Below, one piece after another: positions 43,469-56,177 of a stretch of DNA of 64,000 bases (its first letter is position 1; each line of letters opens with the position of its first letter). Location: positions 1 through 64,000 of the forward strand of contig MU616628.1 in the NCBI GenBank assembly GCA_025201705.1. The letters run 5' to 3'. The translations under genes and the position numbers were made by a program. The notes beneath the pieces were generated by a model that was not told the DNA's origin, made no database searches, and saw nothing but the letters and a program-made list of their open reading frames with translations. This DNA comes from Dissophora ornata. Lineage: Eukaryota > Mortierellomycota > Mortierellomycetes > Mortierellales > Mortierellaceae.

Positions 43469-45196
43469 ACTAGCTCTATAGTAAATGTAGTGGGAATGAG
43501 AGTCATATCTTTTTCAAATCTGCTTTGGAACGCTTCATGACTACAACTGCAAAGACGCGCTGAAATTGTTCCAACGTTTGACACTGGATGTCGACAGGAA
43601 CCTATTACCGATACAGGTCCCGATGGTTAGTGGAAGCGTGCGCGACTATTCATTTATGTTCATATTCAACAACACGTATTCGAAAATGGGACAATGATCA
43701 TTGTATCACGTCGTACGCGTCATCGATTCTTCATGGATCTAGGACACCAATACCGTAGCGCGTACCTGGGGCTCGCCCCCGCGCATTGAAGCGATACGTG
43801 GTCGCGAATCCGGTCCTATGGCTCTGATGGCCGGTAAGTCTATTTTTGATGCTTTGTTACAACAACGAAGACATCGTTTGAGTAAGTCTAACCGTTGGGT
43901 TTGATCAACAGGACCGTAAAACTTTGTGTGTCGCAAACACACTACACCCGATGATTCGGGGGTGGACCTGCGCCCATTATCCTCGTTTCATTCTTCATCC
44001 TCCCTCGGTCGCTACTTCATTACGCCAGCCACACTCAATTGCATGGATGCGTCGAATGCATCAACTCGCTATACAAAAAGAGCAACGGACACCAACGCGG
44101 CTGTGAATATTGCTTTGAGTGGCCTTTGCCTGCTCACCTCGTTTGACCGTCAGACGATCCCGCCATTCAGGAAAGCATCCGGCCAACAGGTCCCTCTCCA
44201 TCACGACCACCTAGCCCTGGTTCTGGTCCCACATCCAATCCTCATACTTCGATTGAAGCAGCGGGCCCTCTACAACAACGGCGGTCGTGTTGGAGAAGCT
44301 TTGAAGACCACAGTTTTACTGCGTTTATGGTTTGAATAAACAATTGAAGAGGGCCGGACTCTATATTTTCGATGCCTCTGTGGACGATTTGGGTTCGAGT
44401 CACATATTGACTCTATTCTCAACAACGACCGTGAGAAGAATGACAGATCTGCTCTTCCGTTCCCAGCTGCTGATCCTCAGTATTGTTTGAAAGTCCTGGG
44501 CAGCGCTAAGATATTTGCGCAGCAATAATAATGCGAGGCACTATGGCAAAAGGGATAGTCGTCGAGTTGCTGAAGAAAAAAAAATGAAATAAGCAGAGTT
44601 CCATCAGTGCCACGAGCCGCGTTTGCATAGTAGTGGAGGCCGTCGAACTGATTTGCTGACACCCTGAGAAGCATTCACCGACTTCTTCCGCTAACCAATC
44701 CATGGTCGCCTTCCAGCTCGATTGCTTATCGTTAAAGAGAGTGGCTCATGGCTAACACGCAGAAGGTTTCTCCCGTCAATAATGCAGAAGTGTCGTCCAT
44801 CATGCTGCCTTCATGGACGTTGCAATCGAGAGAAGTGATCTAGAGTAGGGGGGACGAAAGAGAAGCAGAGATGGATTTTCTTGGGGAAAGCAAGGGCGAC
44901 ATTCACCCCACCATTGTCCACAGTGCGAGATGCGTGAGAATATTACGATAAAAATAGAAACGGCAAACACAAACGCGACGGAGTTCCTCGCAATTGCTTC
45001 ATATGGCAATACCCCACACCCAAATTGAACAGGCCCCTCTTTTTTGCCCACTCGTCCCTCGTCATCTCTTTCGCATCCAAGGAGGAATCCCGTGCCACGG
45101 ACGCACTTTTCTTTGCTCGCACTCTTTTCCCAACCTTTCTCTTACATTTCTACCACTCCATCTTTACTCATTCCTCCATTCCCAACATTCACCGCC
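43469..45196. other. 1.7-kb region with coding-like relic
   Basis: One + frame from 43509 to about 43900 reads like protein over 130 codons, apart from two stops (about 43695 and 43740). It includes KDALKLFQRLTLDVDRNLL and RTWGSPPRIEAIRGRESG. It continues through a GTAAGT at 43834. A second coding-like piece (PSPSRPPSPGSGPTSNPHTS, about 44190-44250) follows in another frame. I could not assemble a gene, so this may be a decayed gene. The last 150 bp are the CT-rich promoter of the 45197 gene. Confidence 0.35.
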
Positions 45197-46870
45197 ATGG
45201 AGCCATCCTCTGCCTCACACCTCCAGAGGGCTCCCTTGTCTGCCACACCTCTCGAAACCCGCAAGCGGAACCCCCTGGACCTCCCTGAGATCCTCACCCG
45301 AGTCGGTCAATACCTCCCTCTCTGGACCGGCGAAGGATCCCACCGCGAATTCCACCCTCTCCCTCTCCTTCGCTGTTCTCTCGTCTCACGTGCCTGGCGT
45401 GAGACATTACTGCCAACGCTCTGGTACCTCTACGATGGATTTCGGATGCGAAACGTCCCACCCAAAGTCCTGCACAAGTATTCCCACCTCTTCAGGATCA
45501 TCTCGAACACAGGACCCTTCAAAGGTCCCTTTCGCTGCAGGAATCTGATTGAGCTGTGGACTGTTTATGGTCAAGAATGGTCCCGCGAACTACTGGTAAC
45601 TAACCCGGGTCTGAAACGATTGGTTTGGGGTGGACCCTATCATCGACAAATCGAGACACTGGAGCAGCTGCAGGAGTGGCAACTGGAGTTGAAGGCGCTG
45701 ATGGGACTCGAAAATCTGGATGTGCTGGAGACTTCAGGGTTCAGTCTCGGAGAGGGAATCTTTGTGAAGGTGTTGAGGAATAACGCGAATAGACTGTCGA
45801 ATCTGACACTGTCAACCGTCGAGGGCGTTACATCGATCGACGGTTTGGAGTTGCCGTACCTGACAGAGTTGCATATTACGTTTGGAGGCACTGAGAGTCC
45901 TGCACTGGTGGATCTGGTGCGCTGTTGTCCTCGCCTTCAGAAGTTGTCGCTGACAGGATCTAGGACGAGGTCTCCAGCTCCAAGCCCTGTCCCTGGCGGC
46001 GTCGGAAATGCTCATGTGATGAACAATCAGCAACTTGGAAATATTATCACAAGCCTTATTCATGTGGATAACAAACAAGGAAGCAGGGAATTCCAGCTCG
46101 AGCGTTTGGCCAAGAACATTGCAGCGTGTTGCCCAGAGCTTTCATCCATCAAATTCTCGTCCAATTATACTAGTACCATTCAATGCTTCCTCCACGACTT
46201 TGAGTGCGCTGCGCTCGTGAACGCCTGCCAAAGACTCGAATGCTTCGCCGCCGACATGGTCGCTCTGGATTTCGGTTTGACAGAGGCTCTTGTGGGACAG
46301 CAGGAATCACTCAGGACACTTTCTCTATCCTTCCACGAGTCCCAGATTGAGCAGATGGCAGGAATTGACCGTATGAAGGAGATCCACTGCGTCAGACGAA
46401 TCAAGGCTTCGCTCACTCAGCTGAGGGAGCTCAAGTTATCGTGGGACAAGGATTTAATTGCAGTAGGTACTAGCGTTGCTGTCGGCGCTGCTATAAGTAC
46501 ATCGCCATTGTCGTCCATGTCATCATCACCAGGAGTCCTTGATGAAGTGGCTGCGTTATTTAATGACCCCTGGACTTGCATGGATCTGGAGACCCTTTGC
46601 ATCAACGGCATTCCCACAGGAGCTATGGGTCCCTCAATTGCCTGCGCGCCATCGACCAGACTTGACTGGAGCCTCAAAAAGGAATTGTTGCCCGATTCCA
46701 TATTCCGCTGTAATAGCAATCACAACAGCAATGACAATAGTGGCAGCGATGGAAACAATCAACTGTTCTTGAGCATAGTTCCGCTAACAAAACTGAAGAG
46801 CCTTTGTGTGGATCATGCAGTCTATGAGCGGATTCTCATGGTGGAAACCATTGCGGCAACTGTAGCCTAA
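45197..46870 (+). CDS. F-box/LRR protein
   Basis: Intronless, 557 aa from the ATG at 45197. The in-frame region upstream is promoter-like, and the F-box follows this Met. The F-box lies at about residues 27-75 and is interrupted by a short insert (LDLPEILTRVGQYLPLW, then LLRCSLVSRAWRETLLPTLW). LRRs follow: LRNNANRLSNLTLST, LVRCCPRLQKLSLTGS and NIAACCPELSSIKF. An Asn/Ser-rich stretch (SNHNSNDNSGSDGNNQ) lies near the end. It is not close to the other F-box genes in the window, so it forms a separate group. It is convergent with the PPR gene. Likely an SCF adaptor. Confidence 0.9.
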   Translation: MEPSSASHLQRAPLSATPLETRKRNPLDLPEILTRVGQYLPLWTGEGSHREFHPLPLLRCSLVSRAWRETLLPTLWYLYDGFRMRNVPPKVLHKYSHLFRIISNTGPFKGPFRCRNLIELWTVYGQEWSRELLVTNPGLKRLVWGGPYHRQIETLEQLQEWQLELKALMGLENLDVLETSGFSLGEGIFVKVLRNNANRLSNLTLSTVEGVTSIDGLELPYLTELHITFGGTESPALVDLVRCCPRLQKLSLTGSRTRSPAPSPVPGGVGNAHVMNNQQLGNIITSLIHVDNKQGSREFQLERLAKNIAACCPELSSIKFSSNYTSTIQCFLHDFECAALVNACQRLECFAADMVALDFGLTEALVGQQESLRTLSLSFHESQIEQMAGIDRMKEIHCVRRIKASLTQLRELKLSWDKDLIAVGTSVAVGAAISTSPLSSMSSSPGVLDEVAALFNDPWTCMDLETLCINGIPTGAMGPSIACAPSTRLDWSLKKELLPDSIFRCNSNHNSNDNSGSDGNNQLFLSIVPLTKLKSLCVDHAVYERILMVETIAATVA

Positions 46871-47067
46871 AAAAATAAGAAATCCAGGGATCGGTCATGA
46901 ATCGCGATAGTTTAGCGCATATACCATAATGATATGATACTTCCCCATACGAGTGAACCAAACGCTGTAATATTTACAATAAAGATGTCTATTTGAGTTT
47001 GTTTGACGTTTCTATGGATTCATTATATCTTTGGTTTCGCACACTCGCCTCTGGTGAGAAGCCACGT

Positions 47068-50000
47068 CTACGTTTGTTGCCTGCTCCGCGCATTGTCGAG
47101 TGCCTGTCTCAACCTGTGAGTATCCTTGGCCATGCTCGCTTGCCCAATGACTCGCGGCATGATCTTATTCAGTGCCCAATCAGCCTCCTCCAGCATTTCG
47201 GGCGACCCCTCTTTGATACAAGTATCGATGTACTCGCCCAGGACGTACTTGTTTACAAAAATAAGGCGTCCTTTGTTCGAATGTCCATAACGCTCCGCCT
47301 TGGGAACGCCGAAGTCCGATGGTGGTGACATCGAATTGGCTTCGTTGAACAACAGCGATGAAGAGCTGGAAGAGTTCAAATCGCTAGATAGTACTGAAGT
47401 TGCTGATGAAGAGGAAGCTGGCAATGACGAAGGTTCGTTGCCGGGTATGATTGTCGCGGTCGATTGCTGATCTTGCTTCGCCGCATCTTCCATGTGATGT
47501 GCTCTTCTACGTGCTCTCGAACGTAATTTGGCCTCGCCGGTCAAATAATGGATCACAACTTGCGCATCTCCCAAACGCTCCTGGGCTCCAGCGCCGAAAC
47601 CAGACTTTGTGTCGTGCTGCAATAGTTGCACTCGCTCACGAATATGCGATAGCACCAGCATATTGAGCATCGAAGCCGTTCGTGGCGAGATCTCCACCCT
47701 CTCCACCAAATGTTCGACAGGATCCTGGGTACGTTCTGCGCGCTTCATCAATTCCCTATCCGATATCATTACCACCTGGTTGTCTTCGTTGCCAATATCC
47801 AGGGCATCAAGATTGGTGAAACCTCCTGGTTGAGCAGTCGCCTTAGATTTCTTTCTAGCAGCCAGGAGCTCCTCGACCTTACTCTGTTCACTCTTAACGA
47901 AGCTCTTGAAGATTCCCCGTCCAGCTGGATAGTCCATCCGTCTCGTCACAAAATACTCCATCAAGAACTCATAAAACGATCCGGAGAAGCTATCCATTTT
48001 CATGTTGTTCCGTCTCATCTCTTCCAACAAGAATGCTCCCTCGTCCTCCATGCCCTCTACTAAGAGACAGGTCCGCACCATAGGGATGTACCACTCTGCA
48101 GTCTTTTGGATCTCGCCTGACGAAGAGCACTGCGCAATAAGACTGCGGGCAGAGGCGGCATCCTGATCTCGAACACAGCAGTTCATGAATCCCGCAAAAA
48201 TTTCGGGCGTCATGCGAACAGGGGGTTGTTCCTTCAACATCTCGTACCGGATCCTCCGAAGGACATAACGCGCCAATTTACCCTGTGCGTACGAAGCACC
48301 AACAATCGTCTGATATAATTTCGCATCACGTTCGACACCCTGCAGCGCCAAATCATCCCATCGCTTCGTCACCTCGGCCAATTCGTCACCATGAGCCAGA
48401 CCTGCCAACACAATTGCAATCGTAGTGGAGTTGTGATAGCGTTGAATTCCACTACTAGCATTGCTGATGCTATCATCCTGACTACCCTTTGTAACTAACG
48501 CTTTCCGCATCATCTTTTCTGCCTTCTTGAGCGCTGTTTTGGAGACTGGGTAGAGCTGGTTCGAATACATCCACTGACCTGCCACAAATGGCGAACGCGA
48601 ATAGAGACCAAAGCAAGCTTCGATCAGCGGCTGGAAATCGCTTGGAGATGTTGCAGCATAGCCTCCCTGAACCGTCATTTGTTGAAAGACCTTCATGACC
48701 TCTTTGGCCACGTCTCCAGTCTCACGTGACGCGCCACTCTCGCGTGTCCGTGCCATTGTCTCCATGAGCGTATGATACGTCGACTTTAACGGTTTCAGTC
48801 CATGTCGTTTCATCTCCGGGATCAACTTAGCAGCGTGGTCCTTCAAAGGCCACTCCCCAGGTTGCAACAGATTCAATCGTGTCGAGATCCGCATCATAGT
48901 GTCATAATCCTCGGCTGTCAACTCATCCTTGGGAATAGCGCTCATTGATTCCTGACTCCGTGTCCAAAGATAGGTAGCCTCTGTAAACTGGAATCGACTC
49001 AGCTGAGTGGGGGAGGCCATGCCTGGGAGCACATCGTAAGGGAGCGTATCTGCCTGTCGATCCTTAAATATCCTCGACAGAACATTGACCATCCTGTCCA
49101 AGGCTCGCGCACTGGCAGACAGCATGGATCGATGCATGTCCACCAAATTGGCATCGTTCGCTGTTGAACTTTGGGCTTTGGCCGTCCACATCTTAAAATC
49201 GCGGCGAATTGCCTCATAGTTTCCCGCTTTTGCATGTTGGCGTGCGAGAGCAGCGAGGGGAGCGTTGCAGGGTAAGCTGTCATGAGTGTTGTTGAGTGCG
49301 TTCATTATCTCTGTAGCCTGTCCTGTAATTCCGCAGTTGGCCAGTGCCTCCACTACAGTTGAAAAAAGCTCTGGACTGGCGTGATCGACGGCCGGCAACT
49401 TAAGGAGAACGCTCTTGAGCTCTGCTGCCGATCCTGAATTCCCAAACGCCTATTAATGATTATTCCAAGAGGAGGTTAATGACTGAGGATAAATAAATGA
49501 ACCATACCTTCAGAGTCCCTTTATCGTAATTACCTCGACAACATAAGTCCATAGCTGCTCGTCCATATTCACATCCTGCAAACGGCTCAGTTGATCGGCC
49601 ATCAAGAAGGTTGTCGTATCCAGCTCGGTCTGAAATTCCGCTCTCCTCAATCCTGATTCCGATGAACTACTCCCAGCGGCGGCAGTTCGAACGCACTCAA
49701 ACATGGCCTTCCATAATTCCTGGTCTAGCTCTATATTCAGATCCGGTAATTCCCACTGATCCGTGGACATGACCGCTGGCAAACGACGGTGTCGAATCGC
49801 ATCCACCAAAACGTGAACACTTTGCCATCTCGCGTGTTCTCCACCCTGCTGTAGCTGTGATGTGGACGACGAAGCAACTTTGAGCAACAAGAGTAGAGTA
49901 TCACGGTCAGGTTGCAGCGCTGCGTTGCCAAGCATGCTGGCCTCGCGATTCATGTCTGTCAAGATCCCAACGGCGCTGCTGAGGGGATCAAAGGTCTCAG

Positions 50001-50514
50001 AGGACACGGATACGGACGAAGAGAACGGAGCAAATGCCGTGGGCCGTTCCGCCAATGTTTTTAACAAGAAATGATACAGATCTTTCGTGGGTGTTTTGGT
50101 GGCGGTGAGACACGCCTGCTGAAATCCTTCATAGTCGCCTTTGCTCAAGAGCTGATCCAGTTCCTGGACGGTTGCCGATAGCGTTCCTGTTGGCTGAGTC
50201 ATGTACACTGGTAGAGAGGGGATGAGATAGTGAGTTAAAACCAAATAGAGACGGCACTAAGATACCGACTGCGATATTAACATACATCGTTGTGTCCAGC
50301 GTGCTCGACTCGCGATGGACGAGTTGTATAATGAAACTGGCGCGGACCTCGAACGGCAGGGGGTGGTCGACATACAAGCAACTGCCGATGGTGTATGCTG
50401 GTGAAGAGCGGTCGCTTTGGATGGCTGTAGCAGTAAGGCATTAGGTTGCACTTTTCCATTGATAGCCCTGCCTAGGGATGATCCACCCTTGACTGTCCTC
50501 ACTATGGCCTGCAT
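47068..50514 (-). CDS. PPR-like mitochondrial protein
   Basis: Exons (minus): 50514-50286, 50207-49534, 49449-47068 (3285 nt, 1094 aa). The first 70 residues are rich in Arg/Ser and free of acidic residues (MQAIVRTVKGGSSLGRAING, later SRSAPVSLYNSSIASRARWT), a typical mitochondrial presequence. The body is helical, with repeat-like pairs of about 35 residues (for example HGLKPLKSTYHTLMETMAR, FSTVVEALANCGITGQATEI, YQTIVGASYAQGKLARYVLR). This suggests a divergent pentatricopeptide-repeat array. Such proteins bind organellar RNA to control its stability or translation. A Ser-rich linker precedes the last helices. The orthologue is not identified. Exon 2 ends at GTAATT, which avoids the in-frame stop a few codons later. 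Confidence 0.85.
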
Positions 50515-51342
50515 GGCGAGTCTGTTGTTGATCGATCGTCAGAATTCGATGTAATTTTTATATGTAATGCCGTTCAAAGCAAAGGTAAACTGCTAGACAG
50601 CGGCCAGCTGCAATGGGATGAGTGGAGAGATGAAATAGGCGAAGAAAGGTCCTCAATCCTTTTCAATGGCGTTGGGTTGAGGATCGCTCTTGCTCCGGCT
50701 CCAAGGCGAAGGGATTGTTTGGCAGGATTCCAAGCCACTTGTGATCTGTGCCCCGTGCCTGAAAAATTGCCTTTCTTGTCCCCAAGTCGAAGTCTACATG
50801 TGTCCCAAGGGGATACCCGCGAATTTGCAGAAAAAGACGCATCCAAGGCTGGAATGATAACGGAACAGAATCAGCGGGTGTTTCTGCGTCCTAGAAGCTA
50901 GTTGCCTTATTGTGGGTACCATCGTTGCCTCTTTCAACGTTTCTAGTAGTGTAGGATAGATAACCAGGAGTTCTTGAAATATCCTCCGAAGACTCGCTCT
51001 ACTCCATAGCTTGCACAGCCTCCGGGATTAATCCATAGCATTGGGTCCCATAGTGCGAACCCCTAAAATGCTATCCGTATCCTTGTCCGCGATCATCTTG
51101 ATCATCCTCTCTGTGTCACTCCCAGCTCGGGCAAGCGAGTTTGTCCGGAAAGAGGCCGTACGGACACTCTAGGCTGCTTACTCCTCTTCCTGAACTTCTG
51201 AGTGCGTATAGTCAGCAGGGTATTGTGTTATAGCTGATATATACAGTGGCAATGTCTTCCCCCTCAGCTTCTTACGCGAGTATGACTGTGTCTGCGACAT
51301 TACCGGCGCTGTGGATATCGGGAAGAAGATATTTCATTTTAT
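50515..51342. other. intergenic region
   Basis: 0.8 kb upstream of the PPR gene and downstream of the TRAPPC5 gene. No gene, relic, RNA gene or repeat was recognised. Confidence 0.45.
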
Positions 51343-52532
51343 TTATTTCAACTGCTCTTCGCGCTCCAAGACTTCCTTGTCCAGCTTGATGAGGATTGTT
51401 GTCCTCAAAGGGTATCCGTCTATTGGCACCGTGTGTGCTGTCACGCGTGATGGCTAAGGAACAAGCAGTCAGTAAATTGTTGAGCGAGTTATAACTACAC
51501 TTCGCGCCTGGATTCCGAATAGCTGACAAATAGAAACATAATTTCCTTTGGCTTACAAACTGACATCCATCCATGATAGCCTCAACAATGCCAGCCATGA
51601 AGGCTCCGCAGTTCAGCTGCGACACATCTTTGGGGACAGAGATGAACTTTGAGACGACTGGGTCATTATCCGAAATCATGTCTACGCGTATTCCGAATGA
51701 AAATACGAACGCCCTTCAGAAGATTAGAAATAGCCCAAGAACTCAGGCCTTTTAAAGCCATACACTCCTCTTTTGTTTTTTCAGTTGACCTACATTCATC
51801 TTCATTCTCGGTACTCTTCTCCAGCGAGTCAGCCTGCTTTCCAAACATAGTTTTCCAGACGGTCGTGTGAATGAAGTAAAGCATGCCGAGAACGCGAGTC
51901 TCTCGTTTGCTGTTCTTGTCCCTCCAGACTAAAAGGTCCAATGCTCGAATGCCAACTCTGTATCCCAACTCATTCAGCCTATATGGAAAGCATCATATTG
52001 TGGCCAGGATTAACGATTATGCAACTCGACTCCGATACGCCTAGCTCCAGTTCAGGGCAAGAATTTTCCCCCGCTTACTTTCTCTCGAGATCCTGGATTC
52101 CATGAACGCGTTTTTGGGTGTACTGAAGCATCTCTGAGAATAAGAAGGCAAATGCATTCACGCTGACCTATTAGAAAGCCCAGCAAATGTTCTATATTTT
52201 AAGACCCATTAACTTTTCTTTTGTTGCGTCTGATATTTCCGTATATTCGTTAAGCTCCCAGTAAGGTCCTGTAATCCAACCCTGGGCCCGTCTTCAATTG
52301 TCGATTGATCCTCCTCAGATAGAAGGACCACATCAGCTCGCTAAAAGCTCGGTTGGCACACCGTAGTTACCTCAGTGTTCCGCGTTTTGTTCAGATGGCG
52401 CTCTAGAATGTTGGTGGTGGCGCGCTTCGAATAGATGGATGAGGCTGTGGAGGAGTATCCACCGACACTTGGCAATGATGCTGCCATGCTCATCACGGAA
52501 AGCCTTGAGGTGGCGGAGGCACTGTTTGACAT
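51343..52532 (-). CDS. TRS31: TRAPP complex subunit TRAPPC5/Trs31
   Basis: Exons (minus): 52532-52371, 52167-52079, 51978-51794, 51681-51557, 51453-51343 (672 nt, 223 aa). After a Ser-rich N-terminal extension (about 35 residues) come the Bet3-family segments: [95 protein letters not shown] and a basic end. These match Trs31/TRAPPC5. The protein is a core subunit of the TRAPP complexes, which act as exchange factors for Rab1/Ypt1 in ER-Golgi tethering. All junctions are GT-AG and all phases fit. Confidence 0.96.
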
Positions 52533-52561
52533 AGTTCTTCTTGGTCTCTCAGATGGTTGTA

Positions 52562-52599
52562 GGCGAATGAGTAGGCGAATGAGTAGGCGAATGAGGATG
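52562..52599. repeat. short direct repeat (GCGAATGAGTA)
   Basis: Three tandem copies of about 12 bp (AGGCGAATGAGT) in the gap between the TRAPPC5 and LRR genes. Confidence 0.7.
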
Positions 52600-52682
52600 T
52601 GTGGCCTTGAACTCTGAATGAAACTGCCATTTTTTTTCTCAACGCGTCACGTGAATAGTAATATCTCATTTTTTTTATTGCA

Positions 52683-55600
52683 TTAGTATTGGCTGATAAG
52701 TTGCGCTTCGAGACCATGCTTCCGTCCATAGTGCATCACCTGATTCCTCTCCAGATACATCCTCAGGCTCTGGCTCAGCACGCTCATCTGGTTCTCAGCA
52801 GGTGTCTTAATCACCTCGGCTGTTCCTCCGAGCCCTCCATATCGTCCCATCGAACTTGCAGAGATCGACACCGCTCCTGACATCAGTGGAGTGGCCAGTG
52901 TAGCCGATAGCTCCTCTTCGAAGTTCGTTACTCCCCTCATCTGTAAACACCTCAGGGTCATGTTGCACTGCAAGGCGTTCTCCAAAAGAACCATATAACT
53001 CGCTGCACTGTTCCAGTTGCTCTCTTGCTCGTTCGAGTTGCCGGACGGGAACACGAAGCTCCAGAAAGACCAAGGCGTACGGATCTTGAGATCTTGGAGC
53101 GAGGTATTGGACGCGATACTATGACACAGGCTATTAAACGAAGTGAGCGGGTAGTTTGGGTCCTGTTGGGAAGCACAGACCGTCTCATCAACTACCAGTG
53201 AGATCAACGACTTGTTCAGGTTCACGATCTGGGCCACCATGCCAAGCGAAAGCCTTGATAATGTAAGATGCGTCAGAGTTTGGTGGACGCCTAGGAGGTG
53301 CATGATCTCGTTGTCCATCGAGCCCGGCAGCAGGCTGGCGTTCACATGCTGGCTCAGCGCGACCTTGCGCAGGGTCGTGGCAGTGGCATTCTGAGAAACG
53401 CAGTTCATGAGAGCGAGGAGACCGGGCTTCGAGATCTGGTTGCCAGACAGGTTCAGGTTGAATATCGTGGCTACGCCGTTCGGCCCATCGAGGTTACGAC
53501 TAAGCTGCTTGGCGGCCTCGTCGCAAAAGCCCGTGTTGGCCAACTGAAGCGAAACTAGGTTCTTCTGCCTAATGGTATGCGAGGACGGTGGCCAGATCCC
53601 CTGTATGAGGCTGACGCAGCCTGCGGTTCCAATCTTGGGGTTCTCACTAAGGTCCAGGAAGCGGATATCAAGCGAGGTAGGCAAGACCTGGCTCGAGAGC
53701 TCTTTGACGCCCTCAGAATCCAACCGATTGTGGGAGAGGTCAAGCTTGGTGAGCCGACGAAGATTCTTGTGGGCCGAGCAAAGGACCTTGAGTCCTGTGC
53801 CTGTCATATGTGCTCTCGTGAGGATAAGACACTCCATGTCGGAGTTATCGTTGATGAGCTTCTTCATGTTGGTTATAGCTTTATCGTTGTCGAGCAGGAC
53901 ACCGTCAAAGGAAATGTATTTGCAATGGTGCATGAAGCCGGGCAACTTCTCTCGCAGCAGGAAGGGCAGTCCACTCAACTTCACACACTCCAACTGGAAG
54001 CACGTAAAGAGACGGCGAACATGCAAGTAGATGTTGTCCTTGTCCATCAGCTCTGATTCGCGTGTCTGATTGGCGTTAATCTCGACCATGGTCAGATGCG
54101 CCTCCACAATTGTCTTTGTAAACGTTTGGATTAGTCGCTGGTTGGCTGAAAAGACGGCCGCGGTTTTACGTTCGGGTTGCTCAAAATAGGATGGCGACAG
54201 GTTGATGACAACGTTCTTCATGCGGCTTTGGCCCTTGATCATGAGGCTAAAAACATCAATCGCCACAGCATTGAGCAGATTCGCTTCACTTTTAACACCA
54301 CTCTTGTCTGGGTATGAGATGAGGTCATCGAGGCTAGCTTGCTCATCGTTCCACTCGTATCTTCCGGACTGCAGGCCTGAGAAACAGTCCTGACAGGCCC
54401 ACATGGCGCGTCCGGTCCCTGGCGAAACCATCCTTTGCAATCCACCAGACCAATCTGCTGCGAGGTTAGATCCAGTGACGTCCCGCATCAAGCGAGCAAA
54501 ACTCTCCAGATGCAAATGTTCGGTCATAAACATTTCAACCTGTAGACTTGTTCCATCAACAGCTGTGCTCAGCTCTGGAGTATCTCGAACCAGAGGCACG
54601 CGAGTCGTCGGCTTGACAGTCTTCAGAAATTTTTCCGCGTGCTTGTTCAGCCCCTTTCCAAACGCCGGGTCACAACCGCCAGAGACGAGACAGGCCATGT
54701 TGGCCATATGCTGCAGTACAGTGCCATGAGCCTTCATCATCTGTTCAGTGTTGTTGACAGAGTAGCCCTGATGCTCTGGGAAATGGATCGGGAACTCCCT
54801 GTGGTGGTCGCGCACCCCGAGTGCCTGGCAAGGCGCAAGGATGCGGAAGGGCGCGTACGGTCCTGAGGAGGATGACGCAACCGGCGGCGCAACCACATAG
54901 CACCGTGGCATATCCTCGAACGTTAGCGAGGCAAGCACTTCGGCCGTTTTGACATCCATAACAGCCTTCGAGATAACCACGGTAGATTTGCTTGCAATGC
55001 TCATAGGTCGTTGAATGACCGATGAGCCCTGCGCGATTTAGAAAACACCGAAATGCCGGATTGGAAACAAACATTAGCATTTTGACAAACAATAATAAAC
55101 ACGCGGAGTATAGTGGTGAAACGGCAATCTGCCTTGTCCATACCGAGCCATGGGATGCGACACGGTTGAGTTCATGTCCGAGTGAGTTCACGGAGGGGGC
55201 CAGGGAGAGTTTTGAGAGCGTAGTGTGCAGACTGAACACGGTGGTGTCTATGTTCTGGGAGGAATTTGCATGGGCGTAAATGCTGTGGTTCGAACTTCCC
55301 GAAGGACTCGAGGGGGAGAGTGGCGCATGCTGTTGTGGCACGAAGGGTTGGTAGCCTTGTTGAGGCGGAAAAGGTTGCGAATAATATCTCGAATTCTGCT
55401 GTGGTGGCGGGGGGAAGGATACAGGAGCTGAGAAGATCTGCTGCTGTTGGAGTTGATGAACCTGATATTCTGGGTAGGGCTGGGGGAAGCCCAGCTCAGA
55501 GAGTGGGGGAGGTACGGGAAGTGGTGCACTCGGTGGCGGGGGGAGATGAGAAGGTGCATTCTTTTGTTGGGAAGGGTCAGCCTGTTGGTACTGATGTTGT

Positions 55601-56177
55601 GCATACTGAGGCTGGTAGATGTTGTGGGAGATGGGCTGTGAGAAATATTGTTGGTAGGACGCACCTCCTGGAGGATTGTACACAACAGGGGTGGAGGTTG
55701 GTGGACTGGGATACGGGTTATACGCGTTGAACGCCTCACTCTGCCGCGCACCAACACCGAGTTTTGTATCATGGTACGCGGGAGGTGCAGTATCAACGGA
55801 TCGCTGTTCTGCTTCCTCGAGAAGTCCTTTTGGAGGATCGCGCTGGATTTTCAAAGTATTGAGCAACATAGAGATTTAGTACTCTCTAGTTTCTTCCTCC
55901 TCCCCACCCTTCCTCTGTCTCTCTCTCTCTCTCCCTCTCTTCTACCTCATCGAGTGATATCGATGGTTGTCTGCAATTTTTCACTCACTTGTGGGGCCGA
56001 GAAGTACGCTTGTGGGCCTCTTCGAGGTGCTGTGCCAGTGGAGTTTAAACGGGACTCCGCATATATGGGCATTGTCATTGGGCTCTGGGAGTATTCCTGC
56101 TGCTGCATGTCAGGGTGACCAGTGTTCATTTTGGGCGGAGCATAATAAGCGTGGTATGGAATGTTCGCTGACTGCAT
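52683..56177 (-). CDS. large leucine-rich-repeat protein with Pro/Gln-rich N-terminus
   Basis: Exons (minus): 56177-55989, 55842-55144, 55028-52683 (3234 nt, 1077 aa). The first 290 residues are rich in Pro, Gln, Tyr and Ser (PPPPSAPLPVPPPLSELGF, QQGYQPFVPQQ) and probably disordered. The last 780 residues start with a globular part (WACQDCFSGL) and lead to RNI-type LRRs: LTKLDLSHNRLDSEGVKEL, IRFLDLSENPKIGTAGCVSL, LVSLQLANTGFCDEAAKQL and IFNLNLSGNQISKPGLLAL. No F-box and no membrane span are seen. LRRs of this ribonuclease-inhibitor or CARMIL type bind proteins. A Ran-GAP-like or actin-regulatory role cannot be decided. An alternative start at 55869 would drop exon 1; the strong GTGAGT donor favours the model given. 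Confidence 0.88.

Noticed and set aside
44385..44400. tRNA B-box-like GGTTCGAGTC
   Set aside because: No A box or acceptor stem pairs with it at the right spacing.
46993..47328. 111-codon frame on + with LWFRTLASGEKPRL, which looks a little like the start of the 26687 F-box protein
   Set aside because: It lies over the 3' end of the well-supported PPR gene on the other strand, and the similarity is only a few residues.
50677..50901. 74-codon frame on +
   Set aside because: No motif, no homologous pattern, and no intron logic with neighbours.
53572..54056. Two 150-codon frames on +
   Set aside because: They are shadows of the LRR gene on the minus strand.
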